From an uncultured Collinsella sp. (GTDB lineage Bacteria > Actinomycetota > Coriobacteriia > Coriobacteriales > Coriobacteriaceae): a stretch of 38,259 nt of DNA. Both the position numbers and the translations under genes were made by a program. The notes beneath the pieces were generated by a model, which did no database searches, was not told where the DNA came from, and saw only the letters and a list, made by a program, of their open reading frames with translations. This document shows, in pieces, positions 26,580-37,239 of the stretch; position 1 is the stretch's first letter; each line of letters starts with the position of its first letter. The stretch lies in NCBI GenBank assembly GCA_902495355.1, contig CABUWV010000018.1:1-38259 (forward strand). The letters are read 5' to 3'.

Positions 26580-27786
26580 AGTTGCCGTAACCTCCCCTCT
26601 CCTGGTCGCGGATTACGTGGCCGCCCTCGAGGGCGATCACGCGACGGTGCATGCTATCGACCATCTCGCGGTCGTGCGTAGCGACGATCACGGTGGTACC
26701 GGTGCGGTTAATGCGCTCGAGCAGCTTCATGATGCCCAGCGAAATCGCCGGGTCGAGGTTGCCCGTGGGCTCGTCGCAAATCAGCAGCGGCGGGCGGTTG
26801 ACCATAGCGCGGGCAACGGCCACGCGCTGCTGCTCGCCACCGGAAAGCTGATCGGGCAGCGAGTCCATCTGGTCGGCCAGACCGACCAGACGCAGCACCT
26901 CGGGCACCTGGCTGCGAATGACGCCCTTGGGCTTGCCGATGCACTGCAGGGCAAACGCCACGTTTTCGTAGGCGGTCTTTTGCGGCAGGAGCTTAAAGTC
27001 CTGGAACACGGCGCCAATCTGACGACGCAGGAACGGGACCTTGCGGTTCTTGATCTTCATGAGATCCTGGCCGGCGACCAAAATGCGACCGCTTGTGGGC
27101 TTGACGTCGCGGTTGAGCGTCGACAGCAGCGTGGTCTTACCCGAGCCGGAGTGACCGACCAAAAAGACGAACTCGCCCGGATAGATCTCGATGTTGATGT
27201 CGTCGAGTGCGGGCTTGTTGGGCTGCGCCGGATAGATCTTGGTGACGTGCTCCATAAGGATGACGGGTTCGACACCGGCCTGCTTGGCCATCTTTTTGCG
27301 GCTGGCCTGCGGGTCGATGGGCGCAAACACCGACGTGAAGTCGGGGTTGTTGAGCGTGTTGTCGAGGCTTGCGACCTCGGCTGCCTGATCGCTCTCGACC
27401 ACCGGGGCAGCAGGCTGCGTGGGGTCGGGAATAGCGGCAAAGAGACCGGACTGCGCAGGCTGAGGAGCCGGCGTCGCAGGGGCCAAGGGGTCGGGAATGC
27501 CGGCCATGGTAGGCTGCGGCGTGGCGGCACCAGCCTGAGGCTGCTCCACGCGAGCGGTCACGGCCTGAACGGGCTCAAAACCCGCCGTGCCGGAAAGCGC
27601 GACATCGCTGGTTGGATTGTAGGCAAAGGGATCGGATGCCGGCTGTGCCTGATCTGCCGGCTGAGCGGGGGCCTGAGCAACAGGCTGGCCCTCTGAATCC
27701 GGAGTGGCGAAACGACTGCCCTGGACGCCTGCCTGCGTCTTGGGGGCATCATCGCCCGCACCGGAGGTACGGAAGTGGTTACCCAC
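26566..27786 (-). CDS. ftsE: Cell division ATP-binding protein FtsE with a long N-terminal extension
   Basis: 406 residues, against about 230 for typical FtsE. Residues about 175-406 are the standard ABC ATPase: Walker A GHSGSGKTT (211-219), a Q-loop at RQIGAVFQDF, signature LSGGEQQRVAVARAM, Walker B LLICDEPTGNLD and the switch His in VATHDREMV. Residues 1-174 are low-complexity, rich in Ala, Pro and Gln, with repeated IPDP motifs, and look disordered. The GTG start at 27786 has AAGGAG upstream, and no good internal ribosome site is visible before residue 166, so the extension seems to be translated. A TGCTAAAAT extended -10 at 27832-27840 is a possible promoter. Confidence 0.93.
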   Translation of the reverse strand: MGNHFRTSGAGDDAPKTQAGVQGSRFATPDSEGQPVAQAPAQPADQAQPASDPFAYNPTSDVALSGTAGFEPVQAVTARVEQPQAGAATPQPTMAGIPDPLAPATPAPQPAQSGLFAAIPDPTQPAAPVVESDQAAEVASLDNTLNNPDFTSVFAPIDPQASRKKMAKQAGVEPVILMEHVTKIYPAQPNKPALDDINIEIYPGEFVFLVGHSGSGKTTLLSTLNRDVKPTSGRILVAGQDLMKIKNRKVPFLRRQIGAVFQDFKLLPQKTAYENVAFALQCIGKPKGVIRSQVPEVLRLVGLADQMDSLPDQLSGGEQQRVAVARAMVNRPPLLICDEPTGNLDPAISLGIMKLLERINRTGTTVIVATHDREMVDSMHRRVIALEGGHVIRDQERGGYGNYGTN

Positions 27787-27809
27787 TGGTGCTCCTTATC
27801 GTCGTGCGT

Positions 27810-27914
27810 TTAAACTACATGAGCGCTTTGTATTTTAGCAGCATTAGCTTTGCTGCACATAAGAAGCATGGCGTGCTTAGGGATCCCGTCGGCCGCCTTG
27901 ATTATCAACTTCAT
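27810..27914 (-). CDS. Possible small ORF upstream of ftsE, 34 aa
   Basis: ATG at 27914 to TAA at 27810-27812, starting MKLIIKAADGIPKHAMLLM and ending QSAHVV. GGGAGGT lies 6-7 bases before the ATG, an excellent ribosome site, and the reading frame stops 24 bases before the ftsE GTG. It could be a leader peptide, the end of a gene cut by the IS30 element, or chance. The ribosome site partly overlaps the 36-bp palindrome at the edge of the IS element. I do not recognise the peptide. Confidence 0.35.
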   Translation of the reverse strand: MKLIIKAADGIPKHAMLLMCSKANAAKIQSAHVV

Positions 27915-27924
27915 CCGAACACCT

Positions 27925-27960
27925 CCCACATTCATCCGCACATGTGCGGATGAATGTGGG
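27925..27960. repeat. Perfect 36-bp palindrome
   Basis: CCCACATTCATCCGCACA followed at once by its exact reverse complement, with no spacer (centre 27942/27943). It sits between the small ORF and the IS30 transposase. IS30-family elements favour palindromic targets, so it may be the insertion hotspot, part of the IS end, or a terminator-like cruciform. Only one copy is seen in this window. Confidence 0.9.
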
Positions 27961-28013
27961 AACCCGATACCCTGAGGGCCGGACCGGCCGGCCCCGGGAG
28001 ATCGGAGGACGGC

Positions 28014-29306
28014 ATGTCCGGAAAGAGGAAGAAGGGTTCCGAGAAGGCGGTCCCGAGGGCCTACGGAAGGCTCACGAGGCACGAGCGGGACACGGTCCAG
28101 AGGATGCTGGAGCGCAGGGCCTCGTGCAGGGAGATCGCGAGGGAGCTGGGCAGGTCGCCCTCGACGGTGAGCGCCGAGGTGGCGTCGCACAGGTTCGTGA
28201 CGGCGCCGAAGTCCAGGCGCGGCGAGCGCGTGGACGCCTCCGCCGACCTGTCGGCGGCCTGCCCGCGCCTGGCGGCGTGGCCGCGATGCTGCAACGGCTG
28301 CGGCCGGTACCGCGCGATCGGCTGCAAGCGCCGCCCCCACATCTTCTACGAGGCCCGGGCCGCGCAGCTGTGCGCCGACTCGGTCCTCGTCTCGTCCAGG
28401 CGCGGGATAGACGCCGACGAGCCCGCCGCGGCCGAGGCGCTCGCCCACATTCGCGACGGCCTGCGCCGCGGCCTGTCGCCCGAGCAGCTGTCGGCCCGGA
28501 ACGGCGGGCCCGTGGACCTGTCGCCCTCGACGATCTACCGCTGGGTCTCGGCGGGCTACGACGGCATGACCAACATGGAGCTCAGGCGCAAGGTCGGCTA
28601 CAGGCCGAGGAAGCGCGCCGCCGGCCGGGCGGCCACGCGCCACTCCGCCCGCAGGTCGCATGCCGCGTTCCTCGCCCTCGGGGAGGACGCGTGCGCCGCG
28701 GCCTGGGAGATGGACACCGTCGAGGGCGCCCGGGAGGACTCCGCCTGCCTGCTCACGCTGCTGCACCGCCCCAGCAGGCTGCAGCTCGCGCTGCCGCTGG
28801 CGGAGAAGACCGCCGGGCGCGTCGCGGCCGCCCTGGGCGATATCAGGGAGGTCCTCGGCGCCGACGGCATGGGCAGGGTCTTCCGCGCCGTGCTCACCGA
28901 CAACGGCACGGAGTTCTCCGACGAGCGGGCGATCGCGGACCTCGTCGGCGAGGGGCCGGGCGAGACGAGGCTGTTCTACTGCGACCCGAGGCGCAGCGAC
29001 CAGAAGGGCGCCTGCGAGCGAAACCACGTCGAGATAAGGAAGCTGCTGCCCAAGGGCTCCGGACTCAGGTTCGACCGGCTCGCCCCGGCGGACCTGGCGC
29101 TGGCCATGTCGCACGTGAACTCCGAGCCCCGCGGCGCGCTCGGCTTCTCGACGCCCGCCAGGGCCTTCAGGGCGATGCTCGGGGAGGACGCGGCGGCGCT
29201 GCTGGACGCCTACGGCGTGGAGGACGTGGCGCTCGGCGATCTCGACCTGACGCCGGGGCTCATCGAGAGGGCGCGCGCCGAGAGGGGCGATGCCCCGCTG
29301 GCCTAG
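28014..29306 (+). CDS. IS30-family DDE transposase
   Basis: 430 residues from the ATG at 28014 (CGGAGG about 6 bases upstream). The N-terminal helix-turn-helix reads RLTRHERDTVQRMLERRAS then IARELGRSPSTVSAEV, the IS30 pattern. The middle has GLSPEQLSARN and LSPSTIYRWV, and the catalytic triad is visible as Asp in WEMDTVEG, Asp in VLTDNGTEFSD and Glu in SDQKGACERNHVEIRK. The gene is intact and so possibly active. It is far richer in GC than its neighbours and uses AGG freely for Arg, unlike the CGC/CGT of the core genes, which marks it as acquired. A 538-codon frame on the other strand is a shadow. Confidence 0.93.
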   Translation: MSGKRKKGSEKAVPRAYGRLTRHERDTVQRMLERRASCREIARELGRSPSTVSAEVASHRFVTAPKSRRGERVDASADLSAACPRLAAWPRCCNGCGRYRAIGCKRRPHIFYEARAAQLCADSVLVSSRRGIDADEPAAAEALAHIRDGLRRGLSPEQLSARNGGPVDLSPSTIYRWVSAGYDGMTNMELRRKVGYRPRKRAAGRAATRHSARRSHAAFLALGEDACAAAWEMDTVEGAREDSACLLTLLHRPSRLQLALPLAEKTAGRVAAALGDIREVLGADGMGRVFRAVLTDNGTEFSDERAIADLVGEGPGETRLFYCDPRRSDQKGACERNHVEIRKLLPKGSGLRFDRLAPADLALAMSHVNSEPRGALGFSTPARAFRAMLGEDAAALLDAYGVEDVALGDLDLTPGLIERARAERGDAPLA

Positions 29307-29397
29307 GCTAGAAGGAAAAACGGAATAGACGGACCGACCGTCCGGCTGAGTCTGGGAAGAGGTGCCGGGCGGCGGGCGGAGCATGGCCACCGGACCT

Positions 29398-29534
29398 ATC
29401 GAAACACATCTCCACCGTTCCTTCAACTGGGAAAACGGCGCCCCCGGACCCCAGGAGGGGCCGCGGGGGCGTTCAGCTATCTGCGGGAACGGCCTATCCG
29501 CTCAAAGTGTTCGGCTGAGATCGGAAATCAACCA
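29398..29534. repeat. 137-nt structured element, copy 1
   Basis: It aligns without gaps over 137 bases with 37818-37954. The first 38 and last 25 bases are nearly or fully identical and the middle varies. It can fold as nested stems: CGAAACAC/GTGTTCG at the ends, CCGTTCC/GGAACGG inside, and a central GC-rich hairpin starting CGCCCCCG. In the central stem the C29441-G29469 pair is T-A in the other copy, a compensatory change. Strand and function are unknown; it could be a small mobile element or a structured RNA. Confidence 0.85.
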
Positions 29535-29548
29535 TCCCGTCGGCCGTG

Positions 29549-29657
29549 CACAGGGTTACTCTCCAAATCGTCCTCGGACATGTCGGAGCCCCCGCTGCGC
29601 ACTACGTGCGGCGGGGGCTCCTCCGTCCTGCGGAAAGATTTGGAGAGTAACCCTGTG
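29549..29657. repeat. 109-nt nested inverted repeat
   Basis: Perfect 21-nt outer arms (29549-29569, beginning CACAGGGTTACTCTCCAAAT, and 29637-29657) enclose a second perfect inner stem GAGCCCCCGC (29586-29595) / GCGGGGGCTC (29611-29620). Only one copy is seen here. It begins 15 bases after the 137-nt element. Confidence 0.9.
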
Positions 29658-29793
29658 TCCGGCCTGCGATAATTAAGGGGTCGCTGCGTTTATCTTGAGG
29701 TGCTGCATATACAAAGCTGGAAGGGTCTGAATTGCGCTTTGTCGATATATGCCCTTTTTCCTGATGGGACCGTGCTTGAGGGGCGTCTTCATG

Positions 29794-29860
29794 AGTTGCG
29801 GTGAAATAGGGACTGTTTTACCAGTTAAAAGGTCTAATCAGTCCCTATTTCACCGCAACT
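29794..29860. repeat. 67-nt palindromic repeat (AGTTGCGGTG family), copy 2
   Basis: Perfect 22-nt arms at 29794-29815 and 29839-29860, the same sequence as the copy after smpB (14220-14285), with a different 23-nt loop. It lies after the 3' end of the transketolase genes. Confidence 0.92.
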
Positions 29861-29864
29861 GAAA

Positions 29865-29893
29865 CAGGGGCGCTCTCCAAGAGAGCGCCCCTG
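29865..29893 (-). terminator. Terminator of the split transketolase operon
   Basis: A perfect 13-bp stem CAGGGGCGCTCTC/GAGAGCGCCCCTG with a 3-nt loop, followed by TTTC on the minus strand, 49 bases past the stop codon of the second transketolase gene. The very stable stem compensates for the short T run. Confidence 0.75.
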
Positions 29894-29941
29894 CCGGGTT
29901 TCCATAGTTCTGGCGAAGCAGTCCTTGAGATCCGCCTTGCC

Positions 29942-30883
29942 TTATGCCAAGAACTCCTTGGTGGTCGCCACGATGTTGGCGGCGTCCAGGCCATACTTGT
30001 GCAAGAGCTCGGCACCCGGGCCGGACTCGCCAAAGGTGTCGTTGACGCCGATCTTCTTGAGGGGCGTCGGGCACTGCTCGCACAGGACGTCGGCAACGGC
30101 GCTGCCCAGGCCACCGATTACAGAATGCTCCTCGACGGTCACGACGTGGCCGGTCTTGGTGGCGCTCTTGACGATCAGGTCGGCATCGATGGGCTTGATG
30201 GTGTGCATGTTGATGACCTCGGCGTCGATGCCCTCGGCAGCGAGCTGCTCGGCGGCCTCGAGAGCCTCGCCGACCATCAGGCCGCAGGCGATGATGGTGA
30301 CGTCGGCGCCCTCGCGCATGACAATGCCCTTACCCAACTCGAAGTTGTAGGTCTCGGGGTCGTTGATAACCGGCGAGGCCAAACGAGCGAAGCGCATGTA
30401 CACCGGACCGTCGCACTCGTAGGCGGCGCGCGTTACGGCGCGGGCCTCGACGTCGTCGGCAGGAACGATCACAGTCATGCCGGGGATGACGCGCATGAGG
30501 GCAATATCCTCGCAGCACTGGTGCGTGGCGCCATCCTCGCCCACCGAGATACCGGCATGCGTGGCACCGATCTTAACGTTGAGGTGCGGGTAGCCGATGG
30601 AGTTGCGGACCTGCTCAAAGGCGCGACCGGCAGCGAACATGGCAAAGGTGCTCGCGAAGGCAACGCGGCCGGTGGTCGCGATACCGGCGGCGACGCCCAT
30701 CAGGTTGCTCTCGGCAATGCCCACATCGAAGAAGCGGTCGGGGCAGGCTGCCTTGAACTTGCCGGTCTGCGTGGCGGCAGCCAGGTCGGCGTCGAGGACC
30801 ACAAAGTCATCGTGCTCGTTGGCGAGCTCGACGAGGGCCTCGCCGTAGCTTACGCGCGTGGCGATTTTCTTGACGTCTGCCAT
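29942..30883 (-). CDS. Transketolase, C-terminal subunit
   Basis: 313 residues from the ATG at 30883 (GAGGAG about 7 bases upstream; the frame is open further). It carries the pyrimidine-binding and C-terminal domains: VSYGEALVELANEHDDFVVL, the DLAAATQTGKF region, FFDVGIAESNLMGVAAGIAT with the catalytic Glu that activates TPP, FASTFAMFAAGRAFEQVRN, HAGISVGEDGATHQ, then the C-terminal domain with TVEEHSVIGGLGSAVADVL. It forms one enzyme with the N-terminal subunit encoded directly upstream, moving two-carbon units between sugar phosphates. A single base separates the genes. Confidence 0.93.
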   Translation of the reverse strand: MADVKKIATRVSYGEALVELANEHDDFVVLDADLAAATQTGKFKAACPDRFFDVGIAESNLMGVAAGIATTGRVAFASTFAMFAAGRAFEQVRNSIGYPHLNVKIGATHAGISVGEDGATHQCCEDIALMRVIPGMTVIVPADDVEARAVTRAAYECDGPVYMRFARLASPVINDPETYNFELGKGIVMREGADVTIIACGLMVGEALEAAEQLAAEGIDAEVINMHTIKPIDADLIVKSATKTGHVVTVEEHSVIGGLGSAVADVLCEQCPTPLKKIGVNDTFGESGPGAELLHKYGLDAANIVATTKEFLA

Positions 30884-30884
30884 C

Positions 30885-31715
30885 CTAGAGCTCCTCTCCG
30901 GCGGCCGTGAGCTCTGCCATGGCCTGCTCAAACTGTTCATCGTTGGGGGCCTTGCCGTGCCAACCAACCTGGTTCTCCATAAAGGAAACGCCCTTGCCCT
31001 TCATGGTCTCGGCGATGATGGCGGTCGGCTGACCCTTGGTGGCGCGGGCCTCGGCAAAGGCGGCGCGGATCTGATCGAAATCGTTGCCGTCGGCAAGCTC
31101 CACCACGTGGAACTTAAAGGCGCGGAACTTGTCGGCGAGCGGCATGGGGTCGTTGACCTCCTCGACGGGGCCGTCGATCTGCAGGCCGTTGTGGTCGACG
31201 ATCACGCAGAGGTTATCGAGCTGCTGGTTGCCGGCAAACATGGCTGCCTCCCAGACCTGGCCCTCCTCGCTCTCGCCATCACCCAGCAGGGCGTACGTGC
31301 GGTAAGTATCGCCCCAGTGCTTGGCGGCAACCGCCATGCCCACGGCGGCGGAGATGCCCTGGCCGAGCGAGCCGGTGGACATATCGACGCCCGGGGTGTC
31401 GTTCATGTTGGGATGACCTTGCAGGTGGCTGCCGATATGGCGCAGCGTCTCGAGATCCTCCTTGGGGAAGAACCCACGCTCGGCGAGCACGGCGTACAGG
31501 CCCGGAGCGCAATGGCCCTTGGAGAGCACAAAACGGTCGCGATCGGCCTTGCGGGGATCGGCCGGGTCGACGTTCATTTCCTCAAAGTACAGATAGGTCA
31601 TGATGTCGGCAGCGCCGAGCGAACCGCCCGGATGGCCGGACTTGGCAGCGTGCACGCCGGTGACGATGCCCTTCCTTACCTCGTTGGCAACCTTTTTGAG
31701 CTCTTCGTCGCTCAT
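30885..31715 (-). CDS. Transketolase, N-terminal (TPP-binding) subunit
   Basis: 276 residues with AAGGAAGG before the ATG. Seen: TGVHAAKSGHPGGSLGAADIMTYL (conserved His and GHPGG, given in parts), FVLSKGHCAPGLYAVLAERG, GSLGQGISAAVGMAVAAKHW and the TPP/Mg motif GDGESEEGQVWEAAMFAG followed by VDHNGLQIDG. These are the first-domain signatures of transketolase. Split transketolases are common in Firmicutes, archaea and Coriobacteriia. It is the first gene of a two-gene operon, and the 207-base upstream gap is AT-rich and should hold the promoter. Confidence 0.94.
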   Translation of the reverse strand: MSDEELKKVANEVRKGIVTGVHAAKSGHPGGSLGAADIMTYLYFEEMNVDPADPRKADRDRFVLSKGHCAPGLYAVLAERGFFPKEDLETLRHIGSHLQGHPNMNDTPGVDMSTGSLGQGISAAVGMAVAAKHWGDTYRTYALLGDGESEEGQVWEAAMFAGNQQLDNLCVIVDHNGLQIDGPVEEVNDPMPLADKFRAFKFHVVELADGNDFDQIRAAFAEARATKGQPTAIIAETMKGKGVSFMENQVGWHGKAPNDEQFEQAMAELTAAGEEL

Positions 31716-31922
31716 TGTGCCTTCCTTTCATCCTCATTAGACAAAATGCGCACGGCACCGAAGGTAATCCCAACACAGCCGCAATGCACGTACGTCATTC
31801 ATTATGCTGGAAACTGATGGCTTTACCAGAGTTTTTATCATTATTTGAACAATTTAGCAGGCAGAACCGCTGATGAAACGGTTTATCAATGTGAACGTCT
31901 TTTGGATGGAACGCGATCGACC

Positions 31923-32813
31923 CTACGCGCTAATGTCCTTGAATCCCTCGCCGAAGGCTTCCGTAACGTCGGCAACCGTCACGATGGCATGAGGATCGCG
32001 CTCGCGCACAATCGTCTTGAGGGTATTGAGCTCTCGACGGCTCACGATGACCATAATCACCGGCTTCTCGGCACCCGAATACATGCCAGTCGCCTTAAAC
32101 TTGGTACAACCACGACCCAGGCCATACATGATATCGGCAGCGATATCAGGGAACTTGTCCGAGATGATGAGTACCATACGGCGTTTGTTGCCACCATCGA
32201 CCACGGCATCGATCACGTAGCCGCTAATGACCATCGAAAGGCCTGCATATAGCGCGTTTTCGATTGAAAAGACCGGAGCCGACAGCGCGCATACGGCAAC
32301 ATCGATCGCCATGACGGTCGAGCCCACGGGCAGTGAGGTATTACGCGAGATGATTTGGCCAATCGTGTCCGAGCCGCCGGTGTTGGCGCCGGCGCGCAAC
32401 ACCATGCCGTAACCGATGCCCGTAATAATGCCGCCCCACATGGCAGGGAGCATCAGGTCCGCATCCGCCAGAGGTGCTACAAACGGGGCGAACAGATCGG
32501 TAAAGAAGCCCAGCAGCACAAAGCCCGTCGCGGTCTGCACCACGTAGAACATGCCACCCTCGCGCATAACGACCAGCAACAGTAAGGCGTTCATCACGAT
32601 CGTCTGAATACCAACGGGAAGCGATAGGCCGCGCGATGCGCCGACCGCCTGGATAATAGTCGCAAGGCCCGTAACGCCACCGGCGGCAAGGCCGTTGGGA
32701 ATCAAAAACAGGTCGGTCGCGATGGCGGCCAAGGCACACCCCAACATGATCTGGGGCAGGTCGTGAAAGAAGTTCATCGAAAGAATGCGCTTGATGTCCA
32801 GACGATATGCCAT
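31923..32813 (-). CDS. YitT-family membrane protein (DUF161 plus DUF2179)
   Basis: 296 residues from the ATG at 32813 (GGGAGG 4-5 bases upstream). Five or six membrane helices span about residues 15-195 (IMLGCALAAIATDLFLIPNG; QTIVMNALLLLVVM; GGIITGIGYGMVLRAGANTG with the conserved GANTGGSD; LYAGLSMVISGYVIDAVVDG). A C-terminal cytoplasmic DUF2179 domain follows (RRMVLIISDKFPDIAADIM, GRGCTKFKATGMYSG, VIMVIVSRRELNTLK). The family's transport role is not established. A terminator-like hairpin lies just before its ribosome site. Confidence 0.92.
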   Translation of the reverse strand: MAYRLDIKRILSMNFFHDLPQIMLGCALAAIATDLFLIPNGLAAGGVTGLATIIQAVGASRGLSLPVGIQTIVMNALLLLVVMREGGMFYVVQTATGFVLLGFFTDLFAPFVAPLADADLMLPAMWGGIITGIGYGMVLRAGANTGGSDTIGQIISRNTSLPVGSTVMAIDVAVCALSAPVFSIENALYAGLSMVISGYVIDAVVDGGNKRRMVLIISDKFPDIAADIMYGLGRGCTKFKATGMYSGAEKPVIMVIVSRRELNTLKTIVRERDPHAIVTVADVTEAFGEGFKDISA

Positions 32814-32828
32814 GCTGCCTCCCTCAAA

Positions 32829-32854
32829 AAAGCGCACCCCATCGGATGCGCTTT
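32829..32854 (-). terminator. Terminator between prfB and the YitT-family gene
   Basis: AAAGCGCA/TGCGCTTT, a perfect 8-bp stem with a 10-nt loop, followed by TTTTTT on the minus strand and then directly by the GGGAGG of the YitT-family gene. As with mupG, the next gene's ribosome site follows the T run without a gap. Confidence 0.85.
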
Positions 32855-32976
32855 GAACTTCTTCTTGTATTCGATTCTACCGATTCGCCGAACAAAAACC
32901 ACCCCTGCGCAGGGTTTATTCTGGATACAAACCCGTCCAACCGTTGGGCTTGGCATCGGCTTGAAGCCACGATGTT

Positions 32977-34124
32977 TTAGACCTCCGAGCCTTCTGCATC
33001 GGCGTTGCCGGTCGCCCAGCGATGGTAGCCAATAACAAACGGGTCCAGGTCGCCATCGTCAAGAACTGCCTCGACATTGCTGGTCTCCACGCCCGTGCGT
33101 AGGTCCTTGACCATCTGGTACGGGTAGAGCACGTAGCTGCGAATCTGGTTGCCAAAACCGATCGTGGTCTTGGGTCCGCGAATCTCATCGAGCGCCTCGG
33201 CGCGCTTCTCGAGCTCAATCTCGTACAGACGAGCCTTGAGGATCTGCATGCACGCGGCCTTGTTCTGGATCTGGCTGCGCTCGTTTTGGCAGGTGACCAC
33301 AATGCCGCTGGGGAAATGCGTCACGCGCACGGCGGAGTCGGTGGTGTTGACGCCCTGACCGCCTGGGCCGCTCGCGTGGTACACGTCCACGCGGATGTCA
33401 TCGGGACTGATTTCGATGTCGATATCATCGGGTAGCACGGGGATGACCTCGACGCCGGCAAAAGTGGTCTGGCGGCGCTTCTTGTCGTCGGTGGGGCTAA
33501 TGCGCACCAAGCGGTGGACGCCGGCCTCGGCGCGCAGCATGCCAAATGCGTCCTTGCCCTCGACGGTAAAGGTCGCGCGGTCGATGCCGATGACCTCGGC
33601 CGCGGGACAGTCGTTGATGGTGACCTTCCAGCCGCGACGCTGGCAGTACTTCATATACATCTTAAAGAGCATGAAGGTCCAGTCCTGGGCCTCCAGACCA
33701 CCCTGTCCGGGCTTGATGGTCACAATGGCATCGCCGTGATCGAACTCGCCGGTAAACCAGCTCGAAAGCTCAAGCTCATCGATGGCACGGGCCAAGCGCT
33801 CAGCCGTGACTGCAGCCTCCTCGCGAAGGGCGGCGGCGTCGGGGTCATCCCCCATCTCCTCGGCAAGCTCCAGCGCGGCGCGGGCATCGGAAAGCTCGCC
33901 GCGCGCGGTATCCACGGCAGCGATATCTTCCTTGGTGCGCGCGATCTCCTCCATGGTGGCACGGGCGGCGTCGGCGTCATCCCAAAAGCCGGGGGCCACG
34001 CTTTTAGCCTCGAGCTCGGTCACGCGCGTGCGCTTTTCGTCCAAATGGAGATACGACTCGACCTCGCCGAGCCGGTCCGCAAACGCGTCCAGCTCGGCGG
34101 GCGTTACCTCTAAAGCCTCAGCCA

Positions 34125-34125
<1 letters not shown>
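32977..34125 (-). CDS. prfB: Peptide chain release factor 2
   Basis: 382 residues. RF2 releases peptides at UAA and UGA. RF2-type N-terminus (SVAPGFWDDADAAR), helical domain 1, the peptidyl-hydrolase motif GPGGQGVNTTDSAVR and the C-terminal IRSYVLYPYQMVKDLRTG are clear. The frame is continuous, with no programmed frameshift. The codon-recognition tripeptide, SPF in most RF2 proteins, reads SPT here (VRISPTDDKKRRQTTF). The ATG at 34125 overlaps the secA stop by one base (TAATG), with an AGGA site inside secA, so translation is coupled. Confidence 0.96.
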
Positions 34126-36932
<2,807 letters not shown>

Positions 36933-37061
36933 GTGGTTTTCCTTTTTGGCCATCGCCCACGCCGTGCAGCTGCGGGCGAGTTAAACACAGATGATTGTAC
37001 TTTAGCCAAACAAGGCGCGGCCTATACGGTCGACCTCGACCGCCACGTAATAACTACGACC

Positions 37062-37099
37062 AACCTGCCAAAAAGGGACAGGTCTATATTGGCAGGCTT
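37062..37099. repeat. Palindrome with GGGACAGG loop, copy 2
   Basis: AACCTGCCAA (37062-37071) pairs with TTGGCAGGCTT (37089-37099, one bulge/mismatch). The loop AAAGGGACAGGTCTATA matches that of the 23231-23268 copy. Confidence 0.7.
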
Positions 37100-37128
37100 T
37101 ATCTGGGCAAACGCTGTATCTCTACCTT

Positions 37129-37161
37129 TTGGTGCAATGGGGACAGGTTGGTTTGCACCAA
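37129..37161. repeat. GGGGACAGG palindrome, short copy
   Basis: TTGGTGCAA (37129-37137) and TTGCACCAA (37153-37161) enclose TGGGGACAGGTTGGT. The left half matches the 67-nt element at 434-500, so this is a shorter or partly deleted relative. Confidence 0.7.
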
Positions 37162-37170
37162 TAAAAAGAA

Positions 37171-37204
37171 AAGGGCCGCGCACCCAAACGGATGCACGGC
37201 CCTT
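37171..37204 (-). terminator. Terminator of rpmE
   Basis: AAGGGCCG(C)GCA...TGC(A)CGGCCCTT with one mismatch, followed on the minus strand by TTTTCTTTTTAT. It lies 35 bases past the rpmE stop. Confidence 0.92.
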
Positions 37205-37239
37205 ATGCCATGAATGCGAGCGATTCCGCGGCGAGCTAT

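Larger units (their letters stand above)
27925..29397 (+). mobile_element. IS30-family insertion sequence (boundaries not resolved)
   Basis: The transposase gene at 28014-29306 identifies the element. I could not find a convincing pair of terminal inverted repeats or a target duplication, so the limits given are only the nearest flanking structures: the 36-bp palindrome on the left and the 137-nt element on the right. The insertion lies between the split transketolase genes and ftsE, in intergenic DNA. Confidence 0.45.
29307..29941. other. 635-base intergenic block of structured repeats
   Basis: No gene is supported here. It contains, in order, the 137-nt element (29398-29534), a 109-nt nested inverted repeat (29549-29657), about 135 bases of unremarkable sequence, a 67-nt palindrome (29794-29860) and a terminator hairpin (29865-29893). 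Confidence 0.7.
36933..37239. other. Intergenic region between rpmE and secA
   Basis: About 300 bases. They hold the secA promoter region (AT-rich at 36980-37010, with no confident -35/-10 pair), two GGGACAGG palindromes (37062-37099 and 37129-37161) and the rpmE terminator. No gene is seen. Confidence 0.5.

Noticed and set aside
27810..29426. 538-codon minus-strand frame across the IS30 element
   Set aside because: Antisense to an intact DDE transposase, with Arg/Gly/Ala-rich nonsense composition; only its last 34 codons have a separate ribosome site and are listed as a possible small ORF.
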